NCBI GenBank assembly: GCA_963765075.1
Contig: CAVXVA010000007.1
Coordinates: 186,001 to 250,000 of the forward strand
DNA length: 64,000 nucleotides
DNA from: JAENVU01 sp963765075
GTDB taxonomy: Bacteria; Actinomycetota; Acidimicrobiia; IMCC26256; JAENVU01
Direction of reading: 5' to 3'
Of the stretch, positions 26,529 through 34,169 are shown piece by piece (position 1 is the stretch's first letter; every line of letters starts with the position of its first letter). The notes beneath the pieces were generated by a model, which was not told the DNA's origin, searched no databases, and saw nothing but the letters and a program-made list of their open reading frames with translations. The translations under genes were made by a program, and so were the position numbers.

Positions 26529-28598
26529 ATGGCGGTACCGGTGGCCGGGTTGGACTCCGTGGCCTTGTCACTCGATGATCCGGCGGCACGCGATCCGCAG
26601 GTCGCGGGCGCCAAGGCTGCCGCGCTCGCCAAGGCGCGCGGCGCCGGGTTGCCCGCGCTCGACGGATTCGTCATCACCACGATGGCAATGGCACTCGAGC
26701 CCTCCGGCCTTCCGACGGAGGAGATCCGACGGGCCTGGGACGCGGTTTCCGGCGGCGGGGCGCGCGCGCTCGTGGTGCGATCATCGTCTGCGCTCGAAGA
26801 CACCGAAGCTTCGTCGATGGCCGGCCGCTTCACCACAGTGGTCGGCGTCACCGGTTGGGACCACTTCCTCGCCGCCGTGACGGCCGTCCGTGGATCCGCC
26901 GAGTTCGTCGCCCGCACCGAGGGACTCCGGATCGATGAGGTGCCGATCGCGGTCCTGGTCCAGCCGTTGCTGGTCCCGCGTGCCGGTGGCGTGATGTTCG
27001 GGATCGATCCGGTGACCGGACGCAGCGACCGGGTCGTGATCGCTGCCGTTCACGGACTCCCCGAGCACCTCGTCAGCGGCACCCAGACGGGAAGCCGCTA
27101 CGAGATCGATGCAACCGGACGCCGCCACGCCTACACGCCCGGCCCGGACGCGGTGCATCTGCCCCGGCGAACCCGCCGACGCCTCGTGCAGCTCGGCGCA
27201 GAGTGCGCGGCCCTGTTCGGCGGACCGCAGGACATCGAGTGGGCGGTCGGGCCCGGGGGCGATGTCACCCTCCTCCAAAGCCGCCCGGTGACCACGTCGA
27301 TTGCCGGGATACCGGAGGGACCCACCTACGGTTCCGGACCGACCTCCGAAACCTTCCCGGATCCTCTCGCGCCACTCGAGGTCGACCTCTGGGCCGAGCC
27401 GCTCAAGCGGGCCCTGCACACGGTGTTCGACGTTCTCGGCGTCGTCCCTCCCGCCCGGCTCGAGCGCACCCCACTCTTGATCGTCGTGCGTGGGCGAATC
27501 GCGGTCGATCTCGACGTCTTCGAGGCATCACAGTCCGCCGGTGGCCACTCGGTGGCGCGGCGCATCAGGGCGCTGCGAGCAGCGTGGCGGATCGGCCGTC
27601 TCCGCGCGGCCCTTCCGAGCCTCGCCGCCGACGAACTCCGCGTTGCCGATGAGGCACTCCTCGACGTTCCACCAGCCGCCACACTGACGGAGCGACAGCT
27701 GGTCGCCGCGCTCGGCTCGTTCTCCAAAGCGCTCGAATCCCTGCACACGTACGAGATGCTGGTTGGCCTCGTACTCCGCCCGGCCAGCGCACGCTCCGGC
27801 GCCCAGTCCGTGGCGCTCCGCGTGCTCGACCGTGCCCGTGCGGAGGGGCTCGCCGACGTCGAGATCCCGGCGCGGTTCCCCATCACGCTTGCCCTCGCGC
27901 CACCACGGGTCGGTCCCGGCATCCGTCTGCCTCGACAGTTCTCGATCCCCGAATGGGTCCCCGGCCCCGAGGACGCCGCGTCGACGGCACGAGAAGCGCT
28001 GCGACTGCGGGTGCGATGGACCCAGGAAGTGGGCTCCCGGTTCGCGTGGGAGCTCGGGGTTCGATTGACCGACCGCGGCCTCCTCGCGGACCCGCAGGAT
28101 CTGCGCCGACTCCGACTCGACGAGTTGGAGTCGGTCGTTCGTGGACGCTCCGTTCTGTTGGCGGATGCCTCCACTGCCCCCGACGTCGACAGCCCCGCGC
28201 TGCCGGCGCGCTTCCGCCTTTCCGATCGCGGCCTCCCAGTTCCGGTGACCCCCCGCCATCCCCGACAGGGCATCGGAGCAGGGGGCGGACGTGGCTCCGG
28301 GCCCGTATGTCTCGCGCCGGACGACCCTCCGGACGGTGCGGTGCTGGTGGTTCGGGCACTCGACGCCCGCTTGGCGCCCGTGCTCCCCCGCCTGGGCGGA
28401 CTCGTCGCCGAGACGGGCAGCGTGCTCGCCCATCTCGCGATTCTTGCCCGTGAGCTGGGAATCCCCACCGTTGTCGGACTCCCCGATGCGACCAGTCGCT
28501 GGTCCGAGGGCACCCCCGTCGAAGTCGACGGCATCACCGGCACGGTGCGGAGCGTCGTCCATCACGGCAACGCGGCGGATGGGCAAGGTGCAGCATGA
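26529..28598 (+). CDS. PEP-synthase-like phosphotransferase (PPDK N-terminal plus mobile His domain)
   Basis: A 689-residue protein in three parts. Residues about 1-245 are an ATP-grasp PEP/pyruvate-binding domain (GAKAAALAKARGAGLPALDG, RSSSALEDTEASSMAGRFTT, IEWAVG and LQSRPV). About 246-600 is a poorly conserved middle region. About 600-689 is the swivelling phosphohistidine domain with ETGSVLAHLAILARELGIPT, whose His is at about 635. This order is that of rifampin phosphotransferase and PEP-synthase relatives, which move phosphate from ATP to a third substrate; here the substrate is unknown. ATG 26529 has GGGGAG 8 bases upstream; a GTG at 26490 is the alternative. It heads a four-gene overlapping operon. 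Confidence 0.75.
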   Translation: MAVPVAGLDSVALSLDDPAARDPQVAGAKAAALAKARGAGLPALDGFVITTMAMALEPSGLPTEEIRRAWDAVSGGGARALVVRSSSALEDTEASSMAGRFTTVVGVTGWDHFLAAVTAVRGSAEFVARTEGLRIDEVPIAVLVQPLLVPRAGGVMFGIDPVTGRSDRVVIAAVHGLPEHLVSGTQTGSRYEIDATGRRHAYTPGPDAVHLPRRTRRRLVQLGAECAALFGGPQDIEWAVGPGGDVTLLQSRPVTTSIAGIPEGPTYGSGPTSETFPDPLAPLEVDLWAEPLKRALHTVFDVLGVVPPARLERTPLLIVVRGRIAVDLDVFEASQSAGGHSVARRIRALRAAWRIGRLRAALPSLAADELRVADEALLDVPPAATLTERQLVAALGSFSKALESLHTYEMLVGLVLRPASARSGAQSVALRVLDRARAEGLADVEIPARFPITLALAPPRVGPGIRLPRQFSIPEWVPGPEDAASTAREALRLRVRWTQEVGSRFAWELGVRLTDRGLLADPQDLRRLRLDELESVVRGRSVLLADASTAPDVDSPALPARFRLSDRGLPVPVTPRHPRQGIGAGGGRGSGPVCLAPDDPPDGAVLVVRALDARLAPVLPRLGGLVAETGSVLAHLAILARELGIPTVVGLPDATSRWSEGTPVEVDGITGTVRSVVHHGNAADGQGAA

Positions 28599-29117
28599 CG
28601 GGGCGACTGGGTTGGCTCATCGGGATCGTCACGCTGGCTGCGTGCGGGATCTACAGCGTCGTGTACGTCTACCGGTGGGAGTGGAACCGAGCGTTGCTCG
28701 TCGGGCTCCTGTTCGTGGCCGTCGAAGTCGCTCTCGCATTCCTGTTCCTGCTCCGACGGATGCAGCATGTGCAGACTGCCTACCGATCAACGCGTGACGA
28801 GCAGGTACTCGATCGCATCCACGCGACGCGACCCCGAGCGCGACCACTTCGCCTGGCTGGAGCAGGAAACCTCCCGACTCTCCGTGTTCGTCACCTTGCT
28901 CCTCGGTGCCGGTGTCCTCCTGACGGTCGGTACATGGATTGTCGACCGCATCGCGACTCGCACGGCCCTTCCCACCCTGGAGCGGTCGCTCGCGCGACGG
29001 CTCGACCGAGCCGCGTTTCCGGACGGTCCACTGGTGCCGGACGATCGCGAGCTGGTCGCCGAAGGCGGCCCCTACGGAATCGAGCACCTCGAAGTGCTGC
29101 TGGGACCCCACCGATGA
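28595..29117 (+). pseudogene. Small membrane protein with three predicted helices, frameshifted
   Basis: The gene starts with an ATGA overlap onto the upstream stop and reads MTGRLGWLIGIVTLAACGIY to VLDRIHAT in one frame, then continues in the next frame as PERDHFAWLEQETSRLSV to EHLEVLLGPHR. Skipping one base at about 28828-28838 restores a protein of about 174 residues with two N-terminal helices and one central helix. Its stop overlaps the next start (ATGA), which supports the frame switch. No family recognised. Sequence error or real loss cannot be distinguished. Confidence 0.6.
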
Positions 29118-29500
29118 CCCGCGCCATCCCTACCGTCGTCGCCGTCACGGTCCTGATCGTCGCCACGATCTTCGTACGGTCAACAACCATGACGGTGCAC
29201 ACGCCGATGCCGCCGAATTCCCGCCTCGCCGTCACCGCGGAAGCCCGATGGCGAAGCAACCCACGCAGTGCAGCGCGGTTGGCCCGCGCGCTCACGATTC
29301 AGTGTGTGGCCGAGACGAAGGCCACGGCACGGATCCCCTCCTTTCGGTGGAACACAGACGGCGAGTTCCACTTCGTCGTGACCCCCGCTCTGGACAAACC
29401 AGACCGCCGCCAGCTTCGAGGATGCCTGAACGATCTGCGCATGTCGTCGCTCGTCGTGACGGTGCATCACATGCAGTGGCCGGAGAAGGAAGCCGCATGA
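29114..29500 (+). CDS. Hypothetical membrane-anchored or exported protein
   Basis: A 128-residue protein with one N-terminal hydrophobic helix (AIPTVVAVTVLIVATIFV) and an extracytoplasmic remainder containing two cysteines (IQCVAE and LRGCLNDLR) that could pair. The end reads VVTVHHMQWPEKEAA. No known family is recognised. It overlaps both neighbours by four bases (ATGA each side), so it belongs to the PEP-synthase-like operon and probably works with the adjacent membrane protein and phosphoesterase at the cell envelope. Confidence 0.6.
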   Translation: MTRAIPTVVAVTVLIVATIFVRSTTMTVHTPMPPNSRLAVTAEARWRSNPRSAARLARALTIQCVAETKATARIPSFRWNTDGEFHFVVTPALDKPDRRQLRGCLNDLRMSSLVVTVHHMQWPEKEAA

Positions 29501-30490
29501 CAGGTACCCACACCGAGCACGACCCGCCAGTCAAGGCTCGCCGCCGGCGCCGCTGGCCGCGGATCCTGGGCGCAGTACTGCTCGCGATCGCGGTCATCGC
29601 CACGCCGTTCGTCTACAACTACCGCCGACAGATCTGGTCGTACGCCACTCATTGGAAAGGAAGCCCGACCCATACTGTCGGCTACCGACACCTCCCCACG
29701 CCGGAGCTGCATGTCGCAGTCGCCGGCGACGTCGGTGACAGTGGCACCCGTGTCGACGAGACCGGCCGCGCAGTCGCACGCATCGATCGTTCCTCGCCAT
29801 ACCAAGCCCTCTTCCTCCTCGGCGACAACGCCTACCCGGACGGCGACCCGCGGCTACTCCCGGGTGCGGTGTTTCAGCCGTTCGCGGAGGTCCTCGACCA
29901 CGCGAAGCTGCTGGCGATCCTGGGGAACCACGACGTGATGAACGGGAACGCCCGGGCGCAGGTGCGCGTCCTCGGGATGCCCGGGCGATGGTGGTCACAG
30001 TCGATGGGCGACACCCTCTTTGTCGGACTCGACTCGAACGACATCAACAACCCCAAGCAGCGACGCTTCCTCGAGCAAACACTGGCGCGGTCCAACGCCC
30101 CGTGGAAGGTGGTGGCACTGCACCATCCTCCCTATTCCGCGGGGTATCAAGGTTCGAACACCGAGGCTCGGCGCGTGTTCTCACCGATCTTCGAGTGCTA
30201 CGGCGTCCAACTCGTGCTCTCGGGCCACGACCACGACTACCAGCGGAGCGAGCGCATCAACGGCGTGACCTATCTCGTCAGTGGCGCCGCCTCCGGTACC
30301 CGCCGTACCGGGGAAGAGTCGTTCACCGGCGCGATCGTTCTCGTGGCATCACTTCGTCGATCTCGCGTTCTACCCCGACCGGATCGTGGGACGCGCCGTC
30401 AACCAGAGCAATCGGGTCGCCGACACCTTCGTGCTCCGCAACCCGACGCCGCCGGGCTCGCCCCAGAGTTCGCAGCGCTGCTCGTCGTAA
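29497..30490 (+). pseudogene. Calcineurin-like metallophosphoesterase, membrane-anchored, frameshifted near the end
   Basis: After a basic N-terminus and one hydrophobic helix (about residues 22-45), the metallophosphoesterase motifs follow: GDVGDSG, GDNAYPDGD, GNHDVM, LHHPPYSAG and SGHDHDYQR, so all metal-binding residues are present. The frame then changes at about 30325-30345: the expected ending (SWHHFVDLAFYPDRIVGRAV to stop TAA at 30488-30490) lies one base over. With one base skipped the protein is about 330 residues. The catalytic core is intact upstream of the shift. It is the last gene of the operon before the integrated element; the substrate is unknown. Confidence 0.75.
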
Positions 30491-30626
30491 GCCGCGGCGC
30501 TGGCATCGGCGGGTCGTAGGTAGACGTGGGCGGGCGCTCCGGAGCTCACCGGATCACGCAGCAGACCGGCTCGATGGCGCGCAAGGGCCGACGCGAAGAG
30601 CCGTGGCAGCAGGGGTCGCAGAACGC

Positions 30627-30681
30627 TGGTGTCGGAGGGGGGACTTGAACCCCCACGCCCGTTAGGGCACTAGCCCCTCAA
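30627..30681. repeat. Left attachment site (orphan 3' half of tRNA-Leu)
   Basis: A 55-bp exact copy of 46016-46070. It contains the T-arm, variable arm and 3' acceptor strand of a leftward tRNA-Leu but no 5' half, so it is the displaced chromosomal end of attB rather than a functional tRNA gene. The matching copy at the other end completes the intact tRNA. Confidence 0.92.
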
Positions 30682-30798
30682 ACTTCTTCCGGGGGTAATC
30701 GGCCGTCCGACTCGGTGCCGGCGAATCGCGAAACCGCAGGTCAGAGTGGATGAAGCCCAACGGACTGACACGACGCGAACTAGCGGTCGGCGGGTTCT

Positions 30799-30820
30799 CG
30801 GTAGAACTCCGGTAGAACTC
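30799..30820. repeat. Two tandem 11-bp repeats, candidate integrase arm sites (left)
   Basis: CGGTAGAACTC occurs twice head to tail, about 118 bases inside the left attachment repeat. The same 11-mer occurs three times in tandem at 45937-45969 inside the right end. Paired end-specific repeats of this size are how tyrosine-integrase arm-type sites usually look. The function is inferred. Confidence 0.6.
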
Positions 30821-30839
30821 CCATCGGCTGCGCGTCCGC

Positions 30840-30983
30840 TCACGCCTCGTCGAGCATCCCGGTCGCGTCCAGTACCCACCGGGTCCCGCAGTCGGGACAC
30901 CGCCACCGGTCCGCGGGCCGCAGCCGGGTCTCGGTCCACTCGCCGACCTGCTCGAGGTTGCCGTCGCAGTCGGGGCAGATCAT
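30840..30983 (-). CDS. Small zinc-ribbon protein
   Basis: A 47-residue reading frame with two CPDC knuckles (MICPDCDGN and RWRCPDCGTRWVL), the spacing of a rubredoxin-like zinc ribbon, followed by a short acidic tail ending MLDEA. I see no good ribosome site before the ATG at 30983, and upstream codons in the same frame are also open, so the start is uncertain. It lies just inside the left end of the element, next to the candidate integrase arm sites. Function unknown; it could be a small DNA- or protein-binding accessory. Confidence 0.45.
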   Translation of the reverse strand: MICPDCDGNLEQVGEWTETRLRPADRWRCPDCGTRWVLDATGMLDEA

Positions 30984-31091
30984 GGGGCGGATGGTCGCGC
31001 CGTGGTGAGACCACTCGTCAGGCTTGCCGGGCCTTGGGTCGGGGCGTCTCTAAGCTGACCCGGTCAGTACCGGGGCGGGAGGCCACGCGAT

Positions 31092-31894
31092 ATGAAGCTC
31101 AAACGTTGGTGGATCGGTTTCGCTGCGATTTCGGGCGCCGTCGCCCTGACCTTCGCAGTCACCTCGACAGGTGACGGGACACCTCGGGCAAGTGCTGCGC
31201 CCTGCCCGCCGTCGGTCCATGGCCACTGGGAGTCGACGCCCGACGTTGACGGGAACCAATGGATCGCAGACTTCAACCAGCCGTCGTGGCAGTCGAACTG
31301 GGAAATGACCCTGCGAGGCATCGGCCCACACTTTTCGTTGTACTCCGTACCAAAACTCTACGGATTCCAGGCTTGTGAAACGGTGGCGTACCACGGCTAC
31401 GGCGTTAGTCCATCTTCATGGGCAGTGGTTGCCACGGCGTCTACCGATGGGTCTGCACTCACCGGAAACGTCGGGTACGTGATGGGACCTGTCGTGACCC
31501 TCGTTCTCCATCGTGTGTCGGACCCGGTCACTGTTTCAATCGGTGACACCTTGACACCGGAAGGCGACTCACGAGACCGCCGGACAATTCGACTGCCCCT
31601 CACCTTGTCGGGGCCCTCAACGCAAGAAGTGAGTATCTCGTACAGGATCGATCTGGTCACCGCTTCCGACCTCGACTTGGACTGTCGACGGTGCCGCGAG
31701 TCCGCACCTTCAAGTGGCCTCTCAGGACGAACGGGCTTACCGGCGTCAATGGTGGCGTGACTATCCCGATCGGAGGGGACTCAATCCCGGAACCCGATGA
31801 GACCTTCACCGTGACGCTCCTCAGCGCGACCGGGGCGACAATCGACCGCGGGGTCGGTACGGGCACGCTGCTCAATGACGATCCAAGTGCCTGA
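31092..31894 (+). pseudogene. Secreted Calx-beta-motif protein, frameshifted
   Basis: It starts with a signal peptide (MKLKRWWIGFAAISGAVALT, then ASAAPCPP). The first 195 or so residues end in an incomplete Calx-beta repeat (VTVSIGDTLTPEGDSRDRR). The second half of that repeat (VTIPIGGDSIPEPDETFTVT and GTGTLLNDDPSA) is in another frame, ending at TGA 31892-31894. The break lies in about 31660-31700 and may involve more than one indel. Calx-beta motifs are calcium-binding beta modules in surface proteins. The ATG follows GGGCGGGAGG, a strong ribosome site. The csrA start is 3 bases after the stop. Confidence 0.6.
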
Positions 31895-31897
31895 CCT

Positions 31898-32062
31898 ATG
31901 GCACTCGTTCTCACCCGCACTGAAGGTCAAGCCATCTTGCTCGCCGTCGATGGCCGCGAGATTCGCGTCGAGGTCGCATCGGTGAACGGTGGACAGGTTC
32001 GGCTCGCGGTGTCTGCGCCGGCTGATGTTGCGATCTGGCGTGAGGAAGTCGCGCGGCCGTAG
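31898..32062 (+). CDS. csrA: CsrA-family translational regulator
   Basis: A 54-residue protein beginning MALVLTRTEGQAILLAVDGR, continuing with the GGQVRLAVSAP core, and ending VAIWREEVARP. It matches CsrA/RsmA along its whole length: LxLTR at the start, NGGQVRL in the middle and REE near the end. The RNA-contacting residues Leu4 and Arg6 (one residue later here) and Arg44 (in WREE) are conserved, while the usual His before REE is Trp. CsrA dimers bind GGA motifs in mRNA leaders. It starts 3 bases after the Calx-beta gene stop, so it is probably co-transcribed with it. CsrA is uncommon in actinobacteria apart from flagellar loci, and no flagellar gene is nearby. Confidence 0.82.
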   Translation: MALVLTRTEGQAILLAVDGREIRVEVASVNGGQVRLAVSAPADVAIWREEVARP

Positions 32063-32136
32063 GCCGTCTCCTGGATCTGCTTGCTGCAGCCCCGGAATCA
32101 CCGCCAACGGCGTCCCGATACGGTGTCGACCCGTGA

Positions 32137-32661
32137 GTGAGGCAGGCACGCGTCCCCGCAGGTTGGTATCCGGACCCCATGGGTCGCTTCGACCATCGCT
32201 ATTGGAACGGCACGGCTTGGACCGATTCGGTCAGTCGTGCGGGCATCCAACACGAAGACCCCGTTGACAGCACACCCCCGCCGATCGGCATCAGTACCGA
32301 AACCGTGGAACCTGTTACTTCCACGGCGCCACAGCAGGGGCTCTCTGAGCGCAAGAAGCGCGTGTTAGCCGTTGCCCTCGTGATCATTCTGGTGGTGATC
32401 CTCGGTGGGTTGGTCATCTTCGGGCCGAACGACAAGGCGAACGACGACTCCGACCCGCTCGGGCCCGACACCGCGTACGAGGCATGTCGACAGACCATCG
32501 TGAGCAGCGGTGGGAATGCGCCCGAGAGCTTTGCAAGCTTCGGCGTCGACTTCGAGGTTCGCCCGAACGGTTACCTGTTCACGGTCAACGACACCTATCG
32601 GTGTCTCGTCCGCGACCTGCCCGACGGCAAGGTCGATGTCACGACGGACACAGTGCCATGA
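32137..32661 (+). CDS. DUF2510 domain membrane protein
   Basis: A 174-residue protein. The N-terminal VPAGWYPDPMGRFDHRYWNG matches the short DUF2510 module common in actinobacterial membrane proteins. A proline/threonine-rich linker follows, then a basic stop-transfer (SERKKR) and one transmembrane helix (VLAVALVIILVVILGGLVIF, about residues 84-103). The outer C-terminal domain has two cysteines (EACRQ and YRCLV) that may form a disulfide. GTG start at 32137. The stop overlaps the next start by four bases (ATGA), linking it to the lipoprotein. Confidence 0.68.
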   Translation: MRQARVPAGWYPDPMGRFDHRYWNGTAWTDSVSRAGIQHEDPVDSTPPPIGISTETVEPVTSTAPQQGLSERKKRVLAVALVIILVVILGGLVIFGPNDKANDDSDPLGPDTAYEACRQTIVSSGGNAPESFASFGVDFEVRPNGYLFTVNDTYRCLVRDLPDGKVDVTTDTVP

Positions 32662-33182
32662 TCCACGAGACGCGCACTGCCGTGATGGTCATTCTGACTG
32701 CCGGTCTCGTCGCCGCTGGGTGCGGAAGCAACGGAAGCACCAGTCCGAAGTCGACACCGCCCGTCACGATCAGCCGCATCGAGGTAGCGAGCGCCGTTTC
32801 GGAGGCAGAGGTCGCGCTCAAGACCGGGCTCGCCACGTATGACGAATGCAAGTCCGACGAGTACAACATGGATCACGGGTGCGTCGTCTACACCAACTAC
32901 TACAACACGCTGTTCGGTGTGGTCGACCCGATCACGAAGGTGTCGTTACCCGCACCGGATCGCGTCCCGGAGAACATGCGCGGCGTTGTCACACGTACCC
33001 GCGACGTTGCGAGTTCGATCAACGCGTCGTGGTCGGCACTCAACGACTGTCAAGACGGTGTGAGATCGAGCGGCGGGAACGCAGGCGACGTGCTGTCGAA
33101 GTGCGAGACCCAACTAGGTGTGCTCGATGCCCAAGTCGAGGACGTGCGCGGACTCATCGGGGCGTGGGCTCCGTACCTCTAA
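32658..33182 (+). CDS. Hypothetical lipoprotein
   Basis: A 174-residue protein with a lipoprotein signal: basic start, hydrophobic core, then LVAAGC (lipidated Cys about residue 22), followed by a Ser/Thr/Pro linker. The mature part is helical with several cysteines and ends ALNDCQDG to LIGAWAPYL. A frameshifted gene at 38768-39294 encodes a relative with the same end (DAWQPYL) and lipobox, so this is a small family within the element. The ATGA overlap with the DUF2510 gene suggests the two act together at the cell surface. Function unknown. Confidence 0.62.
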   Translation: MIHETRTAVMVILTAGLVAAGCGSNGSTSPKSTPPVTISRIEVASAVSEAEVALKTGLATYDECKSDEYNMDHGCVVYTNYYNTLFGVVDPITKVSLPAPDRVPENMRGVVTRTRDVASSINASWSALNDCQDGVRSSGGNAGDVLSKCETQLGVLDAQVEDVRGLIGAWAPYL

Positions 33183-33189
33183 TCAAACT

Positions 33190-33237
33190 GAGCCGGATGA
33201 TTTGGCGATTTGGCGGGAAGAAGTCGCCAGGTCGTAA
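33190..33237 (+). pseudogene. Remnant of a second csrA (3' end only)
   Basis: The frame reads EPDDLAIWREEVARS then TAA, which aligns with the last 15 residues of the intact csrA (APADVAIWREEVARP). The nucleotide match is close, with mostly third-position differences. Only the 3' end survives, 7 bases after the upstream lipoprotein stop, so a second secreted-protein/csrA unit appears to have been deleted down to this stub. Confidence 0.6.
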
Positions 33238-33305
33238 GACCCTGTCCGGTTCTGGTTCCGAGCGTTAGGGTCCGGCCACAACTAAGGGCCAACAGGGATG
33301 GATTC

Positions 33306-33944
33306 ATGGGCAAGCGGTTGCAGGGTGTCGTCTTCGGTCTGATCGTCGGCGTGATCGTCGCGGGGGGCGCCGCCTACGCGGCGTTCGTCGTTCCGAACGT
33401 CGACCCGCAGCCGACTGACCGGTATTACGGGTGCTTCTCGTCCGTTGGGAAACTCAAGGCCTCGACCGTTCAGGTCAACAACGCGCCGACGCAGTGTCCT
33501 GCGGCCTCCGATGTCATCCGATCGTGGTATGCGGGCGCGCCGTCCACGCCGGTGCAACGTGGGGCGGCCGGGCGCGTTATCGACCTATCCCAGGACGCCG
33601 TTGCAGTGGCTATAGGCGCGGTATTTACATACGACCCTGTGCCTACGGCGGACTGCAGAAGGCTGATGGTCGAACTCAAGGGGATCAGCTCGGGAGCAAG
33701 CTATCCCTACGGAACGACTGTGACTGCGATGACAATGTTGGAGCCTGGGGGCGCGGCTACCCAGATGGGTCAAGCCCAACAGTTCAACCCCACCAACCCC
33801 GATGTCCTCCTAAACGGCATCAACTATCTCGGCGGTTCTGGCCTGGCCGACAGCGTGGCTGCCTACTCTTCCATCCAAGTGAACAACAGCGGACCTTCGA
33901 ATCTCACCATCGGTCATGTCCGCGTCTACTGCCTTCCGTATTGA
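33306..33944 (+). CDS. Exported protein with DRYYxC N-terminal module
   Basis: A 212-residue protein. The N-terminus (MGKRLQGVVFGLIVGVIVAG) is a membrane anchor or signal, followed by a module with PTDRYYGCFS, TQCPAASDVIRSW and a short Gly/Pro link. The same anchor and module (SKRIQGIMIGVIVGAFLAGG, SDRYYACVS, ASCPKATDTVRSW) precede the RCC1 propeller at 35792, so a shared N-terminal exporter module carries different C-terminal domains. The C-terminal domain here is a beta-rich region ending VRVYCLPY that I do not recognise. Probably displayed on the cell surface. Confidence 0.6.
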   Translation: MGKRLQGVVFGLIVGVIVAGGAAYAAFVVPNVDPQPTDRYYGCFSSVGKLKASTVQVNNAPTQCPAASDVIRSWYAGAPSTPVQRGAAGRVIDLSQDAVAVAIGAVFTYDPVPTADCRRLMVELKGISSGASYPYGTTVTAMTMLEPGGAATQMGQAQQFNPTNPDVLLNGINYLGGSGLADSVAAYSSIQVNNSGPSNLTIGHVRVYCLPY

Positions 33945-34169
33945 GCACGTCATCGCCGGCGGGTCCGGCCGAAGCGCCAAGGAACCGCTCTCGCGTGTGA
34001 TTCGCCATCCAGGGGACCATCACACCCACCAACCGTGTCACCGCGGCCCGCCCGAACCGGCCCTACGCGTTGAACCTGGGACGGACCGGGTGGTGAGGGT
34101 CCACCGATAGAAGGAGGGCCTCCAACAATCTCGTGACTTCTTGACGGTCAGAGATCGAGGAGGCCCCTG

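Noticed and set aside
28595..29500. A single 301-residue fusion protein
   Set aside because: The middle of that frame is meaningless arginine/proline sequence; the membrane protein continues in the next frame and a separate gene starts at 29114 with an ATGA overlap.
30627..30681. A second tRNA-Leu gene at the left end
   Set aside because: Only the 3' half from the anticodon loop is present, with no 5' acceptor strand or D-arm; it is the attachment repeat.
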